Assembly: GCA_963681505.1 (NCBI GenBank)
Contig: OY811989.1
Coordinates: forward strand, 3,287,692-3,351,691
Direction: 5' to 3'
DNA: 64,000 nt
From: Eunapius fragilis
Taxonomy: Eukaryota > Porifera > Demospongiae > Spongillida > Spongillidae
The notes under the pieces are model-generated. The model saw only the letters and a program-made list of their open reading frames with translations, had not been told where the DNA came from and searched no databases. How positions within the stretch are numbered: position 1 is the first letter of the stretch; each line of letters begins with the position of its first letter. A program made the position numbers and the translations under genes. Shown here piece by piece: positions 36,331 to 48,559 of this stretch.

Positions 36331-37819
36331 TGCATGGCCCGGTTAGTGTCGTACCCAGACCTACTTTTACATTAAAATGCTATCTCTAACTTAGCAGAGA
36401 TACCATTTCTTGTTGTTTGAATTACATGAATTGGACGCTCCCGCCTGTTCCAAGGGCTAGATGAGGGGGTGTGGCAGGGTGCTACGTGGGGGATGGTTTA
36501 AACGGGTGGTACTGGAGATCTATAGTACACGCCACTGGTTGTTGTGTTGTTGTGTTGTTGTACTGTGTTGTGAGTTGCCAGTGTTGTTTTTCACCCCTGC
36601 AAGATGTTTTTCCCTATGGGTTTTTCTGCAGGAGTTTTTCAGTGTGTTATGTATTTGGCCAGTTGCTGTGTCTGTCTGTGCGCTGTGTGTGTGCTGTTGT
36701 AGTGGCGTGCACAATTGATGGTAACCAATGTTAGAAAATGGTCATCTTGCATGGTGGTATGGGCGGGAGCCTTGCAAACCTTTACAACCCCTGCGGATTA
36801 TGCCTGTTTAGCATAGTTATGCGTGATCTTGTGTGCACATTGTTTCTACCGTACTTTACAATGATAAAAATGTATATTAAACAATTAAGGCTAAGGTTTC
36901 TAAAATGTGCGTGCATCTCAATTGGAACTCGGCGTATAGACGTTGACATGTGCTTATCGCTGGAGCGGGTGGTCATTATATAGGAGACCATCTATCCGTG
37001 ATTATGGTTTTATCTAGAGATCATCTCTCCTCATACTTGATGCTGCATTTATTGATAACCTACAATGCTAGCAAACACAAGGTCATTATTATGTGTAAAC
37101 TGTGGCTTGATTGTTTTTATGTGCTTCAGCGGCTTCTGTATACATGTTTGGTCTTTAATGGTGGAGGGCAAGAGTATAAGTGCATGATTGATATATTGTG
37201 AAGCTATATTGGTGCAATATCTCAGAATCGAAGCGTGATTTTTTTATTCATTTCTTTTGCATAATGAAATGCGATGAAGTAAAATGATTTTGTTTTTATT
37301 TATTGTTAGGATAATGCACAGAATAAAATTCTAAGTGTTACACTATGCGGGTAATAATTTTTTGTGTAGCTTAGTAATTGTTACATAACAATGATGAACG
37401 TGCTTTTGTATAAGGATTGTATCCATGTATAGCTTGTTTGCATTGACTCTTAAAAATTATAATAGTCTATGTGACGAAATGCATTCATTATGACAATGTA
37501 ATAGCTTAAGGGTTTTGCAAGGCGTGCATGAAACATTTAATAAAATTATTGATGCAAGATTCATGTGCAGCAAAGGAAGATACAAGGAATAACAGAAAAT
37601 GTACATTCATTATACATCACAGACCACAATTTTTTACGCAAACCTATGAGGCTGAAACAATGTGCTAAAACAATGCTTACTCTGTAATATTATAAAAATA
37701 ATGACCATATGTAAAAATGATTTGTTGGTGCAAGAGAGTAAAAAAATAATAAATAAAAAAACGAAGTAAGGGCAACCTTAAAGTACTACCTGTTCATGTA
37801 GTGCAATGTAACATCACAG

Positions 37820-39381
37820 GCTAAAGATGGCAGGATATTATAAACCACTAAATATAATGTCTGCCCCTTATGTGAGTATGTGTGGTGTGCGGATTAAAGC
37901 TATTAGCCATTCATACTAAAGATATTTTCATAGGTGGCCCACAAAACGACTACCTAGCACATATCATAACATGTCTACCATCACGGTCAAACTGTATCAG
38001 GAGAACTTTGAATCCAGCTGTGTTGGGGCAGGTAGATGAAGATGGACGGAAGGTGCTGTAGGAAGAAGAGAAGGTTAAGAGAATAGGGGAGGGGGAAAAG
38101 AAAAGGAAGGTGGGGACGAGGGGAAGATAATAAGAGGAGAGGAGGGAATGGAGATGGGAGAGAAGAGTGAAGGGAGAAGAGAATGGAGATAAGAGAGAGG
38201 GGGGGAGACTGAGGAGGGGAGTAGAGACGGTGAAGAGATGAAGGGAAGGGAGAAACAAAAAACAAGACAGGATGGACTGATGGAGGGGATAGCTTGCAAA
38301 GCATCATACCTGTAGATGTACAGCACCCCCTCGGCAACATATCCGTGTCACATGGCGCACACAAACTTACACCTCCATGTACTCAACTCACATTACTCCA
38401 ACACCATCCTGCCAGGATCCATGTCCACTAAAAAAATATTGGCCAAAAATAGCTAACATCTGGCAGACGCAAAATTAAATAAGTACATGCAAAGCACATT
38501 CCCTGGAGCAGCAGTGCATGTGGCCATGTCATGAACAAAACTGCATGCCTCATTGGAAGCTGCTGGTGTTAGTTCCAAGAATGCTCTGTCATGGGAGAGA
38601 TATGACAGGCTAAAGATTGCAGGATATTAAAAGCCACTAAAAATAATGTCTGCCCCTTATGTGAGTATGTGTGGTGTGTGGATTAAAGCTATTAGCCATT
38701 CATACTAAAGATATTTTCATAGGTGGCCCACAAAACGACTATCTAGCACATACCATAACATGTCTACCATCACGGTCAAACTGTATCAGGAGAACTTTGA
38801 ATCCAGCTGTGTTGGGGCAGATGGACGGAAGGTGCTGAAGGAAGAAGAGAAGGTTAAGAGAATAGGGGAGGGGGAAAAGAAAAGGAAGGTGGGGATGAGG
38901 GGAAGGAGATAATAAGGGGAGAGGAGGGAATGGAGATAGGAGAGAAGATTGAAGGGAGAAGAGAATGGAGATAGGAGAGAGGGGGAGACTGAGGAGGTGA
39001 GAAGAGACGGTGAAGAGATGAAGGGTAGGGAGAAACAAAAAACAAGACAGGATGGACTGATGGAGGGGATAGCTTGCAAAGCATCATACCTGTAGATGTA
39101 CAGCACCCCCTCAGCAACATATCCGTGTCACATGGCACACACAAACTTACACCTCCATGCACCCAACCCACATTACTCCAACACCATCCTGCCAGGATCC
39201 ATGTCCACTAAAAAGATATTGGCCAAAAACAGCTAACATCTGGCAGACGCAAAATTAAATAAGTACATGCAAAGCACATTCCCTGGAGCAGCAGTGCATG
39301 TGGCCATGTCATGAACAAAGCTGAATGCCTCATGGAAGCTGCTGGTGTTAGTTCCAAGAATGCTCTGTCATGGGAGAGATA
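37820..39381 (+). repeat. Two tandem copies of a 0.78-kb unit with polypurine tract
   Basis: Units 37820-38602 and 38609-39381, both starting GCTAAAGAT.GCAGG and ending GGGAGAGATA, joined by TGACAG. Each has a purine-only tract of about 200 nt (about 38050-38260 and 38830-39045). The opposite half of the foldback element joins the flanks directly (CATCACAG/TGATACC). Confidence 0.9.
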
Positions 39382-39699
39382 TGATACCAGTAGAGCCTGA
39401 ATGAGCAGCCCCTGATTTTCTCTGGTGGAAATGGTTTAAAGAACGATGTCAATAATTCTGTAATACATTGTCATAAAATAACTGCTGTTGAGTCTAGTTG
39501 CTCAAAAAAGTACTAAGGTTTTTTATGCATCACATCATCTGATCAATTATGCAAAAAAAACAGGTACAAGTAATAAGAGAATGAAATTAGCCGGTCTTAG
39601 TTACTCTTTGTGGAAAAAAACCTGCCCTTACAATGTGTTAATATCAAGGACATTTTATTCATGTAAAAACTACATGAATGTACTAAAACACAATACAGT

Positions 39700-40996
39700 A
39701 CAAGGCATGGAGGCACTCAGCAGTGGTCACCACTTGAACACAAGGCATGGTGGCCCTCAGATGTGGCCATCACTTTTACTCAAGGCATGGTGGCCCTCAG
39801 ATGTGGCCACCACTTGTACTCAAGGCATGGTGGCACTCAGCTGTGGTCTCAACTTGTACTCAAGGCATGGTGGCACTCAGATGTGGCCACCACTTGTTCA
39901 CAATGCATGGTGGCACTCATCAGTGGTCACCACTTGTACCCAAGGCATGGTGGCTCTCAGATGTGGTCACCACTTGTACTCAAGGCACGGTGGCACTCAT
40001 CAGTGGTCACCACTTGTACCCAAGGCATGGTGGCTCTCAGATGTGGCCACCACTTGTACTCAAGGCATGGTGGCACTCATCAGTGGTCACCACTTGTACC
40101 CAAGGCATGGTGGCACTCATCAGTGGTCACCACTTGTACCCAAGGCATGGTGGCTCTCAGATGTGGTCACCACTTGTACTCAAGGCATGGTGGCCCTCGG
40201 ATGTAGCCACCACTTGTACTCAAGGCATGGTGGCCCTCAGCTGTGGTCACGACTTGTACTCAAGGCATGGTGGCACTCAGATGTGGCCACCACTTGTACA
40301 CAAGGCATGGTGACCCTCAGATGTGGTCACCACTTGTACTCAAGGCATGGTGGCACTCAGCTGTGGTCATAACTTGTACTCAAGGCATGGTGGCACTCAG
40401 ATGTGGTTACCACATGCACTCAAGGCATGGTGGCCCACAGATGTGGCCACCACTTGTTCACAATGCATGGTGGCACTCATCAGTGGTCACCACTTGTACC
40501 CAAGGCATGGTGGCTCTCAGATGTGGTCACCACTTGTACTCAAGGCACGGTGGCACTCATCAGTGGTCACCACTTGTACCCAAGGCATGGTGGCTCTCAG
40601 ATGTGGCCACCACTTGTACTCAAGGCATGGTGGCACTCATCAGTGGTCACCACTTGTACCCAAGGCATGGTGGCACTCATCAGTGGTCACCACTTGTACC
40701 CAAGGCATGGTGGCTCTCAGATGTGGTCACCACTTGTACTCAAGGCATGGTGGCCCTCGGATGTAGCCACCACTTGTACTCAAGGCATGGTGGCCCTCAG
40801 CTGTGGTCACGACTTGTACTCAAGGCATGGTGGCACTCAGATGTGGCCACCACTTGTACACAAGGCATGGTGACCCTCAGATGTGGTCACCACTTGTACT
40901 CAAGGCATGGTGGCACTCAGCTGTGGTCATAACTTGTACTCAAGGCATGGTGGCACTCAGATGTGGCCACCACTTGTACTCAAGGCATGGTGGCAC
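39700..40996 (+). repeat. 40-bp minisatellite, left array, about 32 copies
   Basis: Unit CAAGGCATGGTGGCACTCAG..., 40 bp. A higher-order block of 14 units (560 bp) is repeated, for example 39896 and 40456. Three units make 40 codons, so all frames are open and give long spurious proteins. Confidence 0.95.
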
Positions 40997-42390
40997 TCAC
41001 ATCTGAATGCCACCATGCCTTGAGTACAAATGGTGACCAAAGCTGAGTGCCACCATGCCTTGAGTACAAGTGGTGGCCACATCTGAGTGCCACCATGCCT
41101 TGAGTACAAGTGGTGGCCACATCTGAGTGCCACCATGCCTTGTGTACAAGTGGTGACCACAGCTGCTGGCTGAGTGCCAGCATGGTTTGAGTACAAGTGG
41201 TGGCCACATCTGAGGGCCACCATGCCTTGAGAACAAGTGGTGACCAAAGCTGAGTGCCACCATGCCTTGAGTACAAGTGGTGGCCACATCTGAGTGCCAC
41301 CATGCCTTGGGTACAAGTGGTGACCACATCTGAGTGCCACCATGCCTTGGGCACATGTGGTGACCACTGCTGAGAGCCATTTGCCTTGGGTACAAGTGGT
41401 GACTACTGCTGAGTGCCACCATGCCTTGAGTACAAGTGGTGGCCACATCTGAGTGCCACCAATTGGTGTGTACAAGTGGTGGCCACATCTGAGTGCCACC
41501 ATGTCTTGAGTACAAGTGTTGACCACATCTGAGTGCCACCATGCCTTGGGCACATGTGGTGACCACTGCTGAGAGCCATTTGCCTTGGGTACAAGTGGTG
41601 ACTACTGCTGAGTGCCACCATGCCTTGAGTACAAGTGGTGGCCACATCTGAGGGCCACCATGCCTTGGGTACACGTAGTGACCACTGCTGAGTGCCTCCA
41701 TGCCTTGGGTACAAGTGGTGACAACTGCTGAGTGCCACCATACCTTGAGTACAAGTGGTGACCACATCTGAAGGCCACCATGCCTTGGGTACAAGTGGTG
41801 ACCACAGCTGAGTGCCACCATGCATTGTGTACAAGTGGTGGCCACATCTGTGGGCCACCATGCCTTGAGTGCAAGTGGCGACCACATCTGAGAGCCACCA
41901 TGCCTTGAGTACAAGTTGAGACCACAGCTGAGTGCCACCATGCCTTGAGTACAAGTGGTGACCACTGCTGAGTACCTCCATGCCTTGAGTACAAGTGGTG
42001 ACCACATCTGAGGGCCACCATGCCTTGAGTAAAAGTGGTGGCCACATCTGAGGGCCACCATGCCTTGTGTTCAAGTAGTGACCACAGCTGAGTGCCACCA
42101 TGCATTGTGAACAAGTGGTGGCCACATCTGTGGGCCACCATGCCTTGAGTGCATGTGGTAACCACATCTGAGTGCCACCATGCCTTGAGTACAAGTTGAG
42201 ACCACAGCTGAGTGCCACCATGCCTTGAGTACAAGTGGTGGCCACATCTGAGAGCCTCCATGCCTTGAGTACAAGTGGTGGCCACATCTGAGGGCCACCA
42301 TGCCTTGAGTAAAAGTGATGGCCACATCTGAGGGCCACCATGCCTTGTGTTCAAGTGGTGACCACTGCTGAGTGCCTCCATGCCTTGTAC
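40997..42390 (-). repeat. 40-bp minisatellite, right array, inverted
   Basis: The same 40-bp unit on the opposite strand, abutting the left array head-on. The unit order differs from the left array, so it is not a recent exact copy. A few units are degenerate (near 41160 and 41380). Confidence 0.95.
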
Positions 42391-43699
42391 TGTATTGTGT
42401 TTTAGTACATTCATGTAGTTTTTACATGAATAAAATGTCCTTGATATTAACACATTGTAAGGGCAGGTTTTTTTCCACAAAGAGTAACTAAGACCGGCTA
42501 ATTTCATTCTCTTATTACTTGTACCTGTTTTTTTTGCATAATTGATCAGATGATGTGATGCATAAAAAACCTTAGTACTTTTTTGAGCAACTAGACTCAA
42601 CAGCGGTTATTTTATGACAATGTATTACAGAATTATTGACATCGTTCTTTAAACCATTTCCACCAGAGAAAATCAGGGGCTGCTCATTCAGGCTCTACTG
42701 GTATCACTGTGATGTTACATTGCACTACATGAACAGGTAGTACTTTAAGGTTGCCCTTTCCTTTGTTTATATATATATGGGACAGGGTCTGAGAAAATGT
42801 CGTATCGCTATATAAATATAAAGTTATAAAAATGATTCACTTTGAAATCGCTACAACTCCCGAACCGTAAATGCTATTGGCTTCCTATTTTCAACACTTC
42901 ATACTACATCATTTCTCTCTGGTAAAATCGATTATGGGCTCTTGCATTAGCTTTGTGCCAGTGTTCCAACGTCCGATACCCCTTGGGGTTCAAAACCGCC
43001 ATATCTTTCAGCAGGAAAATTCAATTCACTCCTAATTTGGTAAGTAAGTAGAGGGATCCTGTACCTATTGATTTTTTCTGTTCGTTAATTTTTTCTTAAT
43101 CCTTTACGGGGATACAACTGTGCAAAGTAATAGCATATTTCCCGGTCGTTTCGCGCCATTTATCAATCGAGGACATGAATATGCAATTACTTCTTGTTCA
43201 ATAACTATGTCTCCGCCCATCTATACAATATACATGTACAACAAGTACGCGGCGTTTTCGCTTCTTGCAAACGTCTGGTTCTGTTCCCCTTCCTGGTTTC
43301 TTCAACATAGTGAGCAGAAGCTAAAGATTCGTATTACGTGGATTCCTCTGCCATCAGCCTGTGCAACACGGTACGTACTCTGTAGCGCATGCACGTAGAA
43401 ATCGAGCGTGTTGGCTCGGTCAAACTGCTTCATTTATGCGTGCACAACATAGCAGAGGATGTAAGTGCACGGTGTCTAGGGCTAGCTTAGTCTGAAACGC
43501 ACCCTTCCTTTTTGACTTCTGCACACGCACAGATATATGTATATCTAGCATGCACCCTCTTGTAGCTATACATGTATTTACCAACATTTAGTACTCTCAT
43601 TGGCCTATTAAAACCTCTTTCTTGTTTATTTATCTTCATTGGTGAACCAATTATATTTGGTTCTACAAAATAATATCTATACAAAATAAAATCCATACG

Positions 43700-43702
<3 letters not shown>

Positions 43703-43744
<42 letters not shown>
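43703..43744 (+). repeat. (CA)n tract at the LTR insertion site of the sister arm
   Basis: A CACACA run following ATACGT; the reverse complement of this junction is the empty version of the site occupied by the LTR element at 50693-55628. Confidence 0.9.
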
Positions 43745-43746
<2 letters not shown>

Positions 43747-46639
43747 CACACCCTGGCCTCACATTCATACACAACCTCAGATCAGAGCAATTGGTGTCAT
43801 TTGATTCTGTCAGAATGCTCCCTTGTGCTTAGTTTCCAATTGGTGATGTGCTTGGCATAGTTGATTTTTTGCCCAAAAGGGTTCAGGCGACAGTGGGTGT
43901 GCTGTCCCCCTACCCTGAGTGTGACTGGAACCAAGGCTACCATTTGGTAAGCCCACACCTTGATGCTGGTCAGGGTAAGGTGGTTAGGCCAGGGTAGAAG
44001 CCAAAAGGGTGCTACCTGCCATTGATGTATAAACAATAACACCTGTAGCAAATACATTTATATGTACAACCATAGTACGCAACGCAGCTGGCATTTAGCT
44101 GTAGTGATTGCAGCCCACCCCTACCATCCCTTACATATACATGTGTGACCTGCAACCATACCAGCCAGGTGTCAATATTTTGGCTACAGTGTGGGTATGA
44201 TCGAAAGTGAGGGAATGAGTTTAATGGGGACAAGGCTTTCCCAGACATTTAGGCTCAGGGTAGAATGAAAGTGAGGTTTTCTCAGAAGATACTCCAGGCT
44301 AGAATTTATATTTAGCTGGGAATTTAGTGTGCAATGTCACACTATACACACACATGCACACTCGCACACACACACACATGTACACACACACCATGGGCAG
44401 TCAGTCATTCACGCATCAACATCAATGCTTTGCTATTTTATTTCCTAATTGTCGACCCACATACAAACATTGTTTTTAGCTGTCATCCTATTCATCACAT
44501 GTTTCTCTTTTTTATTTCTATTGGAGCCGTACCTTTGTCTGAATTGTCTTGTGTATCAATGTGCACGTTTATGCATGCACACACATACACAGCACACACA
44601 AGCACTAGCATACACTTGCAACTGCGTTCACATGTTTATTGTTTGTGTAAATTTGTGTTTTAATGCTCTGGCAATTACCAACAGGTCTTCTTGTTGCCTT
44701 TTGCACTTTTAAACATAATGCATACACATGCACACACACACACATGCACTCAAACCCACATGCACATGCACGCACATTCATGTATACACACAGGAGTCAT
44801 GCTTCAATCACAAACATGTGCATATGTACACATAAAAATGGCTTTGGCAGTATTCCATCACAACACACACACATGCACACACACACATACATACACAGAA
44901 CTGGCCTCTGCTTTGTATAATTTCCCTGTTGTCTCTTGTTGCTATGAGCACATTTACTAGATGTGAGCCTGCATTACAAGAATGCACACTTATGCACACA
45001 GGCATGCATGCACAAACACACACACTCAAACAAAAAAACAAGCAAACAAACAAACAAACACGCACACTCACACAAACAAACAAACACGCACACATACACA
45101 AGTGAAAACCACTCACTCTCCATTCTGCTTGGTAGACTCACACTTGTACTTCCACCATTAGAGCCTGTTGTCCTTAATTCACCTCATATGCAATTTTGAT
45201 TTTTTTTTCTTTTTCTGCTCTTGTTTGGCTTCCACTGATGTACCCATGGCCCACACTAGATGCTCATGCCTCATCACCTACACTAGATGCTCATGTCCCA
45301 TGATTCTAAGTACTAACTTGTCAGGTTGATTAGCGCCAGCAGTACACAACCATGCCCATAGCCGTTGAGGTTTTCTATATACAAGACATGTATCCAGGCT
45401 AAGAAGAATCTCCGATGCTATGGAGAGATAGTTTCTGAGCTGGCTTTCTGTGATTCCATTAATTGCCCTTCATCCATGTCTGTGTGGACTCATCTCATGC
45501 CATAGGGGTTGGCTACCCCCGCCATTATGATAAGCCTGCTAACCACATTAGGCTCAGTGATTTCCATCACTGAAGCTCACTAGCTCAGTGTATTGCTAGA
45601 ACCTTTGGTAAGGCTCATGGCTCTAGACCAGTCCACCACCTATCCAAACCCATAACACTATAGTATGGCTGCCCAGGCCACAAAGATCGAAAATATGCCT
45701 GTTTTATGACACCAATTATTATGATCTGGGGTGAGTGTTTCCATTTGTTGCTGAGTTCTATGGACAGAGGCATCAGCTATAGACTGGCCTCTGCTTCACC
45801 TCCTTACACGTAGCTAATGGAATTTCCAGATGTCATTTAGAGATTGATGCTTGTGTGTGTGTGTACCTATGTGTGTTTTTTATGTGTTGTGTGTGTGTGA
45901 GTGTGTGTGTGTGAGCCTGTGTGGTGTGATTGATATGTGTACTGTACTCTGGAAAAGGGCTTACATGTATGGATTGGAAGCCTTGCATGTCTGGCAGTGA
46001 ATATCATTGCTACCCTATCACTACTGATAGTGGTTGGACTGGGCCTCTGTAAAGTTTGTTTTGGATTGAGTGGTAATAGTATTCACACCATTACCATGAG
46101 TTCTACCAATACACACACTCATGCACATACCCCGCACACAACACGTACAAAGCACATACATACATAAATGGAATTAGATTTCTGAGGCAGCTTACAGCTG
46201 ATGCCTCTGTACCTTAGCAACATTGGAAAATTGGTGTCATTGAACACAGGTTCATGTTTGGCATGCCAGCCCTGCTGTAGGGTCATGGCATGAGAGGGTG
46301 TGTGTGTGTGTGTATGTGCGTGTGTATGTATGTGCATGTGTGTATGTGTGTGTGTGTGTTGTGTATTAAGTGCATATGGCAACACCAGACATATGTAACC
46401 AGAAATAGGTTCAAGTTCTGTTCATCATCTCCCATTTTAACTCCCTAACAGCGGGGCTACCCTGGCCACGAAGGTCCAAACTTGTACTTTTAATGTTTTT
46501 TTTTACGTAGATGTATTTAATGTTTAGGTGAATGGCAAGGTGCTTTATAATTCACACCTACAGCCTGGGAAAATCCCCTGGGAAAACCTCACTTCCATTC
46601 AAATTCTACTAGCTTAGGAGGCACCCTCCAGTTCATCTG

Positions 46640-46800
46640 GGGAGGAAGCACACAACGGAGCCACTCTTAAGGGAGCCATTCTCAAGGGAGCCACACTCAA
46701 GGGAGCCACACTCAAGGGAGCCACTCTCAAGGGAGCCATTCTCAAGGGGGCCACTCTCAAGAGAGCCACACTCAAGGGAGCCACTCTCCTTCGGAGCAGA
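46640..46800 (+). repeat. 15-bp minisatellite, about 9 copies
   Basis: Unit GGGAGCCACTCTCAA with variants. The counterpart in the other arm (about 47690-47750) has only about four copies, so it expanded or shrank after the arms separated. Confidence 0.9.
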
Positions 46801-46871
46801 CAGTGAGGCATCACACTCAAGAGCCCAGAGAGTACCCCATGATCTCCAATAGGATATACCACTGACAACAC

Positions 46872-46936
46872 TGATGACTCAAACCTCATTTCTGTACGCC
46901 TTGGCATTTACTCTGCACTTCTCATTGTGTATGAGT

Positions 46937-46999
<63 letters not shown>

Positions 47000-47601
47000 G
47001 CAGGTATTGTTTTCAAGTTTGACGTCTGCATCATTTATGATCACCATCTGTCAAAGGACCAACTTTTGATATTTTGGCTTAAAACTTCATGCTGAAATGT
47101 GCAATGTTAGATTGTATTTTCAATTTCATAATCAGCTGATAGGAAGTTTATAGTGTTGTTGGGGTACTTCTCATGCCCCATTTGCGGAATCGTCTTTTGC
47201 TAGCTGCAGCTGTGTTAGTGTTGTGTGTACAGCAGGCATTCCTCCCAACAACATTCAATGCCAGCGGTATTGTTACATGTATGTCCAAGTCCCTGTAAAA
47301 ATATGCTTATTCCGTCAGCTTGCTTAAAAACATAACGTAACACTTGGAGACCAATACTGCCCCATACCATGATCCAGTCCGGTCTCTTTTACCCTCGTTC
47401 TGAATAGAATAATTCAGGTGGTACTTCATCGAACACTGATTCATTATAATAGCATATATAAATCACGTGGCATACATGTACAATACAAGGTTTCTGGGTT
47501 GGAACCATTAATGTTATCGGCCCATCCCATTGCATTACCTGGCCAACCCAAGGCATTGCCTGGCACTGGCCCACCAATGGCAAGGGGCTGGCCAACCCTA
47601 G
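46872..47601. other. Spacer of giant inverted repeat 2 (730 bp)
   Basis: Single-copy between the two arms. Contains a (TG)n tract at about 46937-46998 and no recognisable gene. Confidence 0.7.
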
Positions 47602-48486
47602 GTGTTGTCAGTGGTATATCCTATTGGAGATCATGGGGTACACTCTGGGCTCTTGAGTGTGATGCCTCTCTGTCTGCTCCGGAGGAGAGTGGTTCCCTTG
47701 AGTGTGGCTCCCTTGAGAGTGGCTCCCTTAAGAGTGGCTCCCTTGTGTGCTTCCTCCCCAGATGAACTGGAGGGTGGCTCCTGAGCTAGTAGAATTTGAA
47801 TGGAAGTGAGGTTTTCCCAGGGGATTTTCCCAGGCTGTAGGTGTGAATTATAAAGCACCTTGCCATTCACCTAAACATTAAACCAAGTTTTATACATCTA
47901 CATAAACAAACATTAAAAGTACAAGTTTGGACCTTCGTGGCCAGGGTAACCCCGCTGTTAGGGAGTTAAAATGGGAGATGATGAACAGAACTTGAACCTA
48001 TTTCTGGTTACATATGTCTGGTGTTGCCATATGCACTTAATACACAACACACACACACACATACACACATGCACATACATACACACGCACATACACACAC
48101 ACACCCTCTCATGCCATGACCCTACAGCAGGGCTGGCATGCCAAACATGAACCTGTGTTCAATGACACCAATTTTCCAATGTTGCTAAGGTACAGAGGCA
48201 TCAGCTGTAAGCTGCCTCAGAAATCTAATTCCATTTATGTATGTATGTGCTTTGTACGTGTTGTGTGCGGGGTATGTGCATGAGTGTGTGTATTGGTAGA
48301 ACTCATGGTAATGGTGTGAATACTATTACCACTCAATCCAAAACAAACTTTACAGAGGCCCAGTCCAACCACTATCAGTAGTGATAGGGTAGCAATGATA
48401 TTCACTGCCAGACATGCAAGGCTTCCAATCCATACATGTAAGCCCTTTTCCAGAGTACAGTACACATATCAATCACACCACACAGG

Positions 48487-48553
<67 letters not shown>
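48487..48553 (+). repeat. (CA)n microsatellite
   Basis: About 65 bp of pure CA. The left-arm counterpart (near 45855-45915) is much shorter and interrupted. Confidence 0.95.

Positions 48554-48559
<6 letters not shown>

Larger units (their letters stand above)
37742..42765. mobile_element. Foldback-type element of inverted 40-bp tandem repeats
   Basis: Inserted between positions that are adjacent in the sister arm (near 56560). Outer inverted ends (GGGCAACCTTAAAGTACTAC..., about 37771-37816 and 42707-42753) are followed by about 300 bp of unique inverted sequence (39382-39700 and 42380-42706) and then by arrays of a 40-bp repeat pointing towards each other with the centre at about 40996/40997. 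The left half also carries a 1.56-kb tandem duplication that the right half lacks. Exact ends are blurred by A- and TA-rich sequence (plus or minus 15 bp). The architecture resembles Drosophila FB elements; no transposase is encoded. Confidence 0.75.
35800..46871 (+). repeat. Left arm of giant inverted repeat 2
   Basis: Matches the reverse complement of 47602-58545 over its length apart from the foldback insertion at about 37742-42765. Segments: outer part 35800-37741, middle 42766-43700, inner 43700-46871. Net arm about 6.0 kb. An 81-codon frame (36738-36983) recurs on the minus strand (57563-57318) with a single residue difference. Nothing in the arm resembles a conserved gene; it is rich in (CA)n/(TG)n tracts and internal diverged repeats around TGACACCAATT motifs. 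Confidence 0.9.

Noticed and set aside
35966-36346. Repeat protein of DHRSMRL or SIDGPIA units
   Set aside because: Product of the 21-bp minisatellite; open on both strands because the unit length is a multiple of three.
36461-37201. Conserved frames present in both arms of the giant inverted repeat (85 and 81 codons)
   Set aside because: Similarity comes from duplication of DNA, not selection; no motif, no splice context, and overlapping frames are equally preserved.
40900-41100. Head-to-head array as a long-read fold-back artefact
   Set aside because: The two arrays differ in unit order, copy number and flanking duplication, which a chimeric read would not produce; the alternative is still worth checking with reads.
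39488-42600. Very long frames (up to 354 codons) of MVALRCGHHLYSRHGG-type repeats on both strands
   Set aside because: They are translations of a 40-bp minisatellite whose unit has no stop in any frame; the same array is open in several frames at once, so coding is not supported.
47631-47870. Pentapeptide-repeat-like GATLKGATLKG translation
   Set aside because: Arises from the 15-bp minisatellite; the copy number differs between arms, the left-arm version has stops, and no gene context exists.
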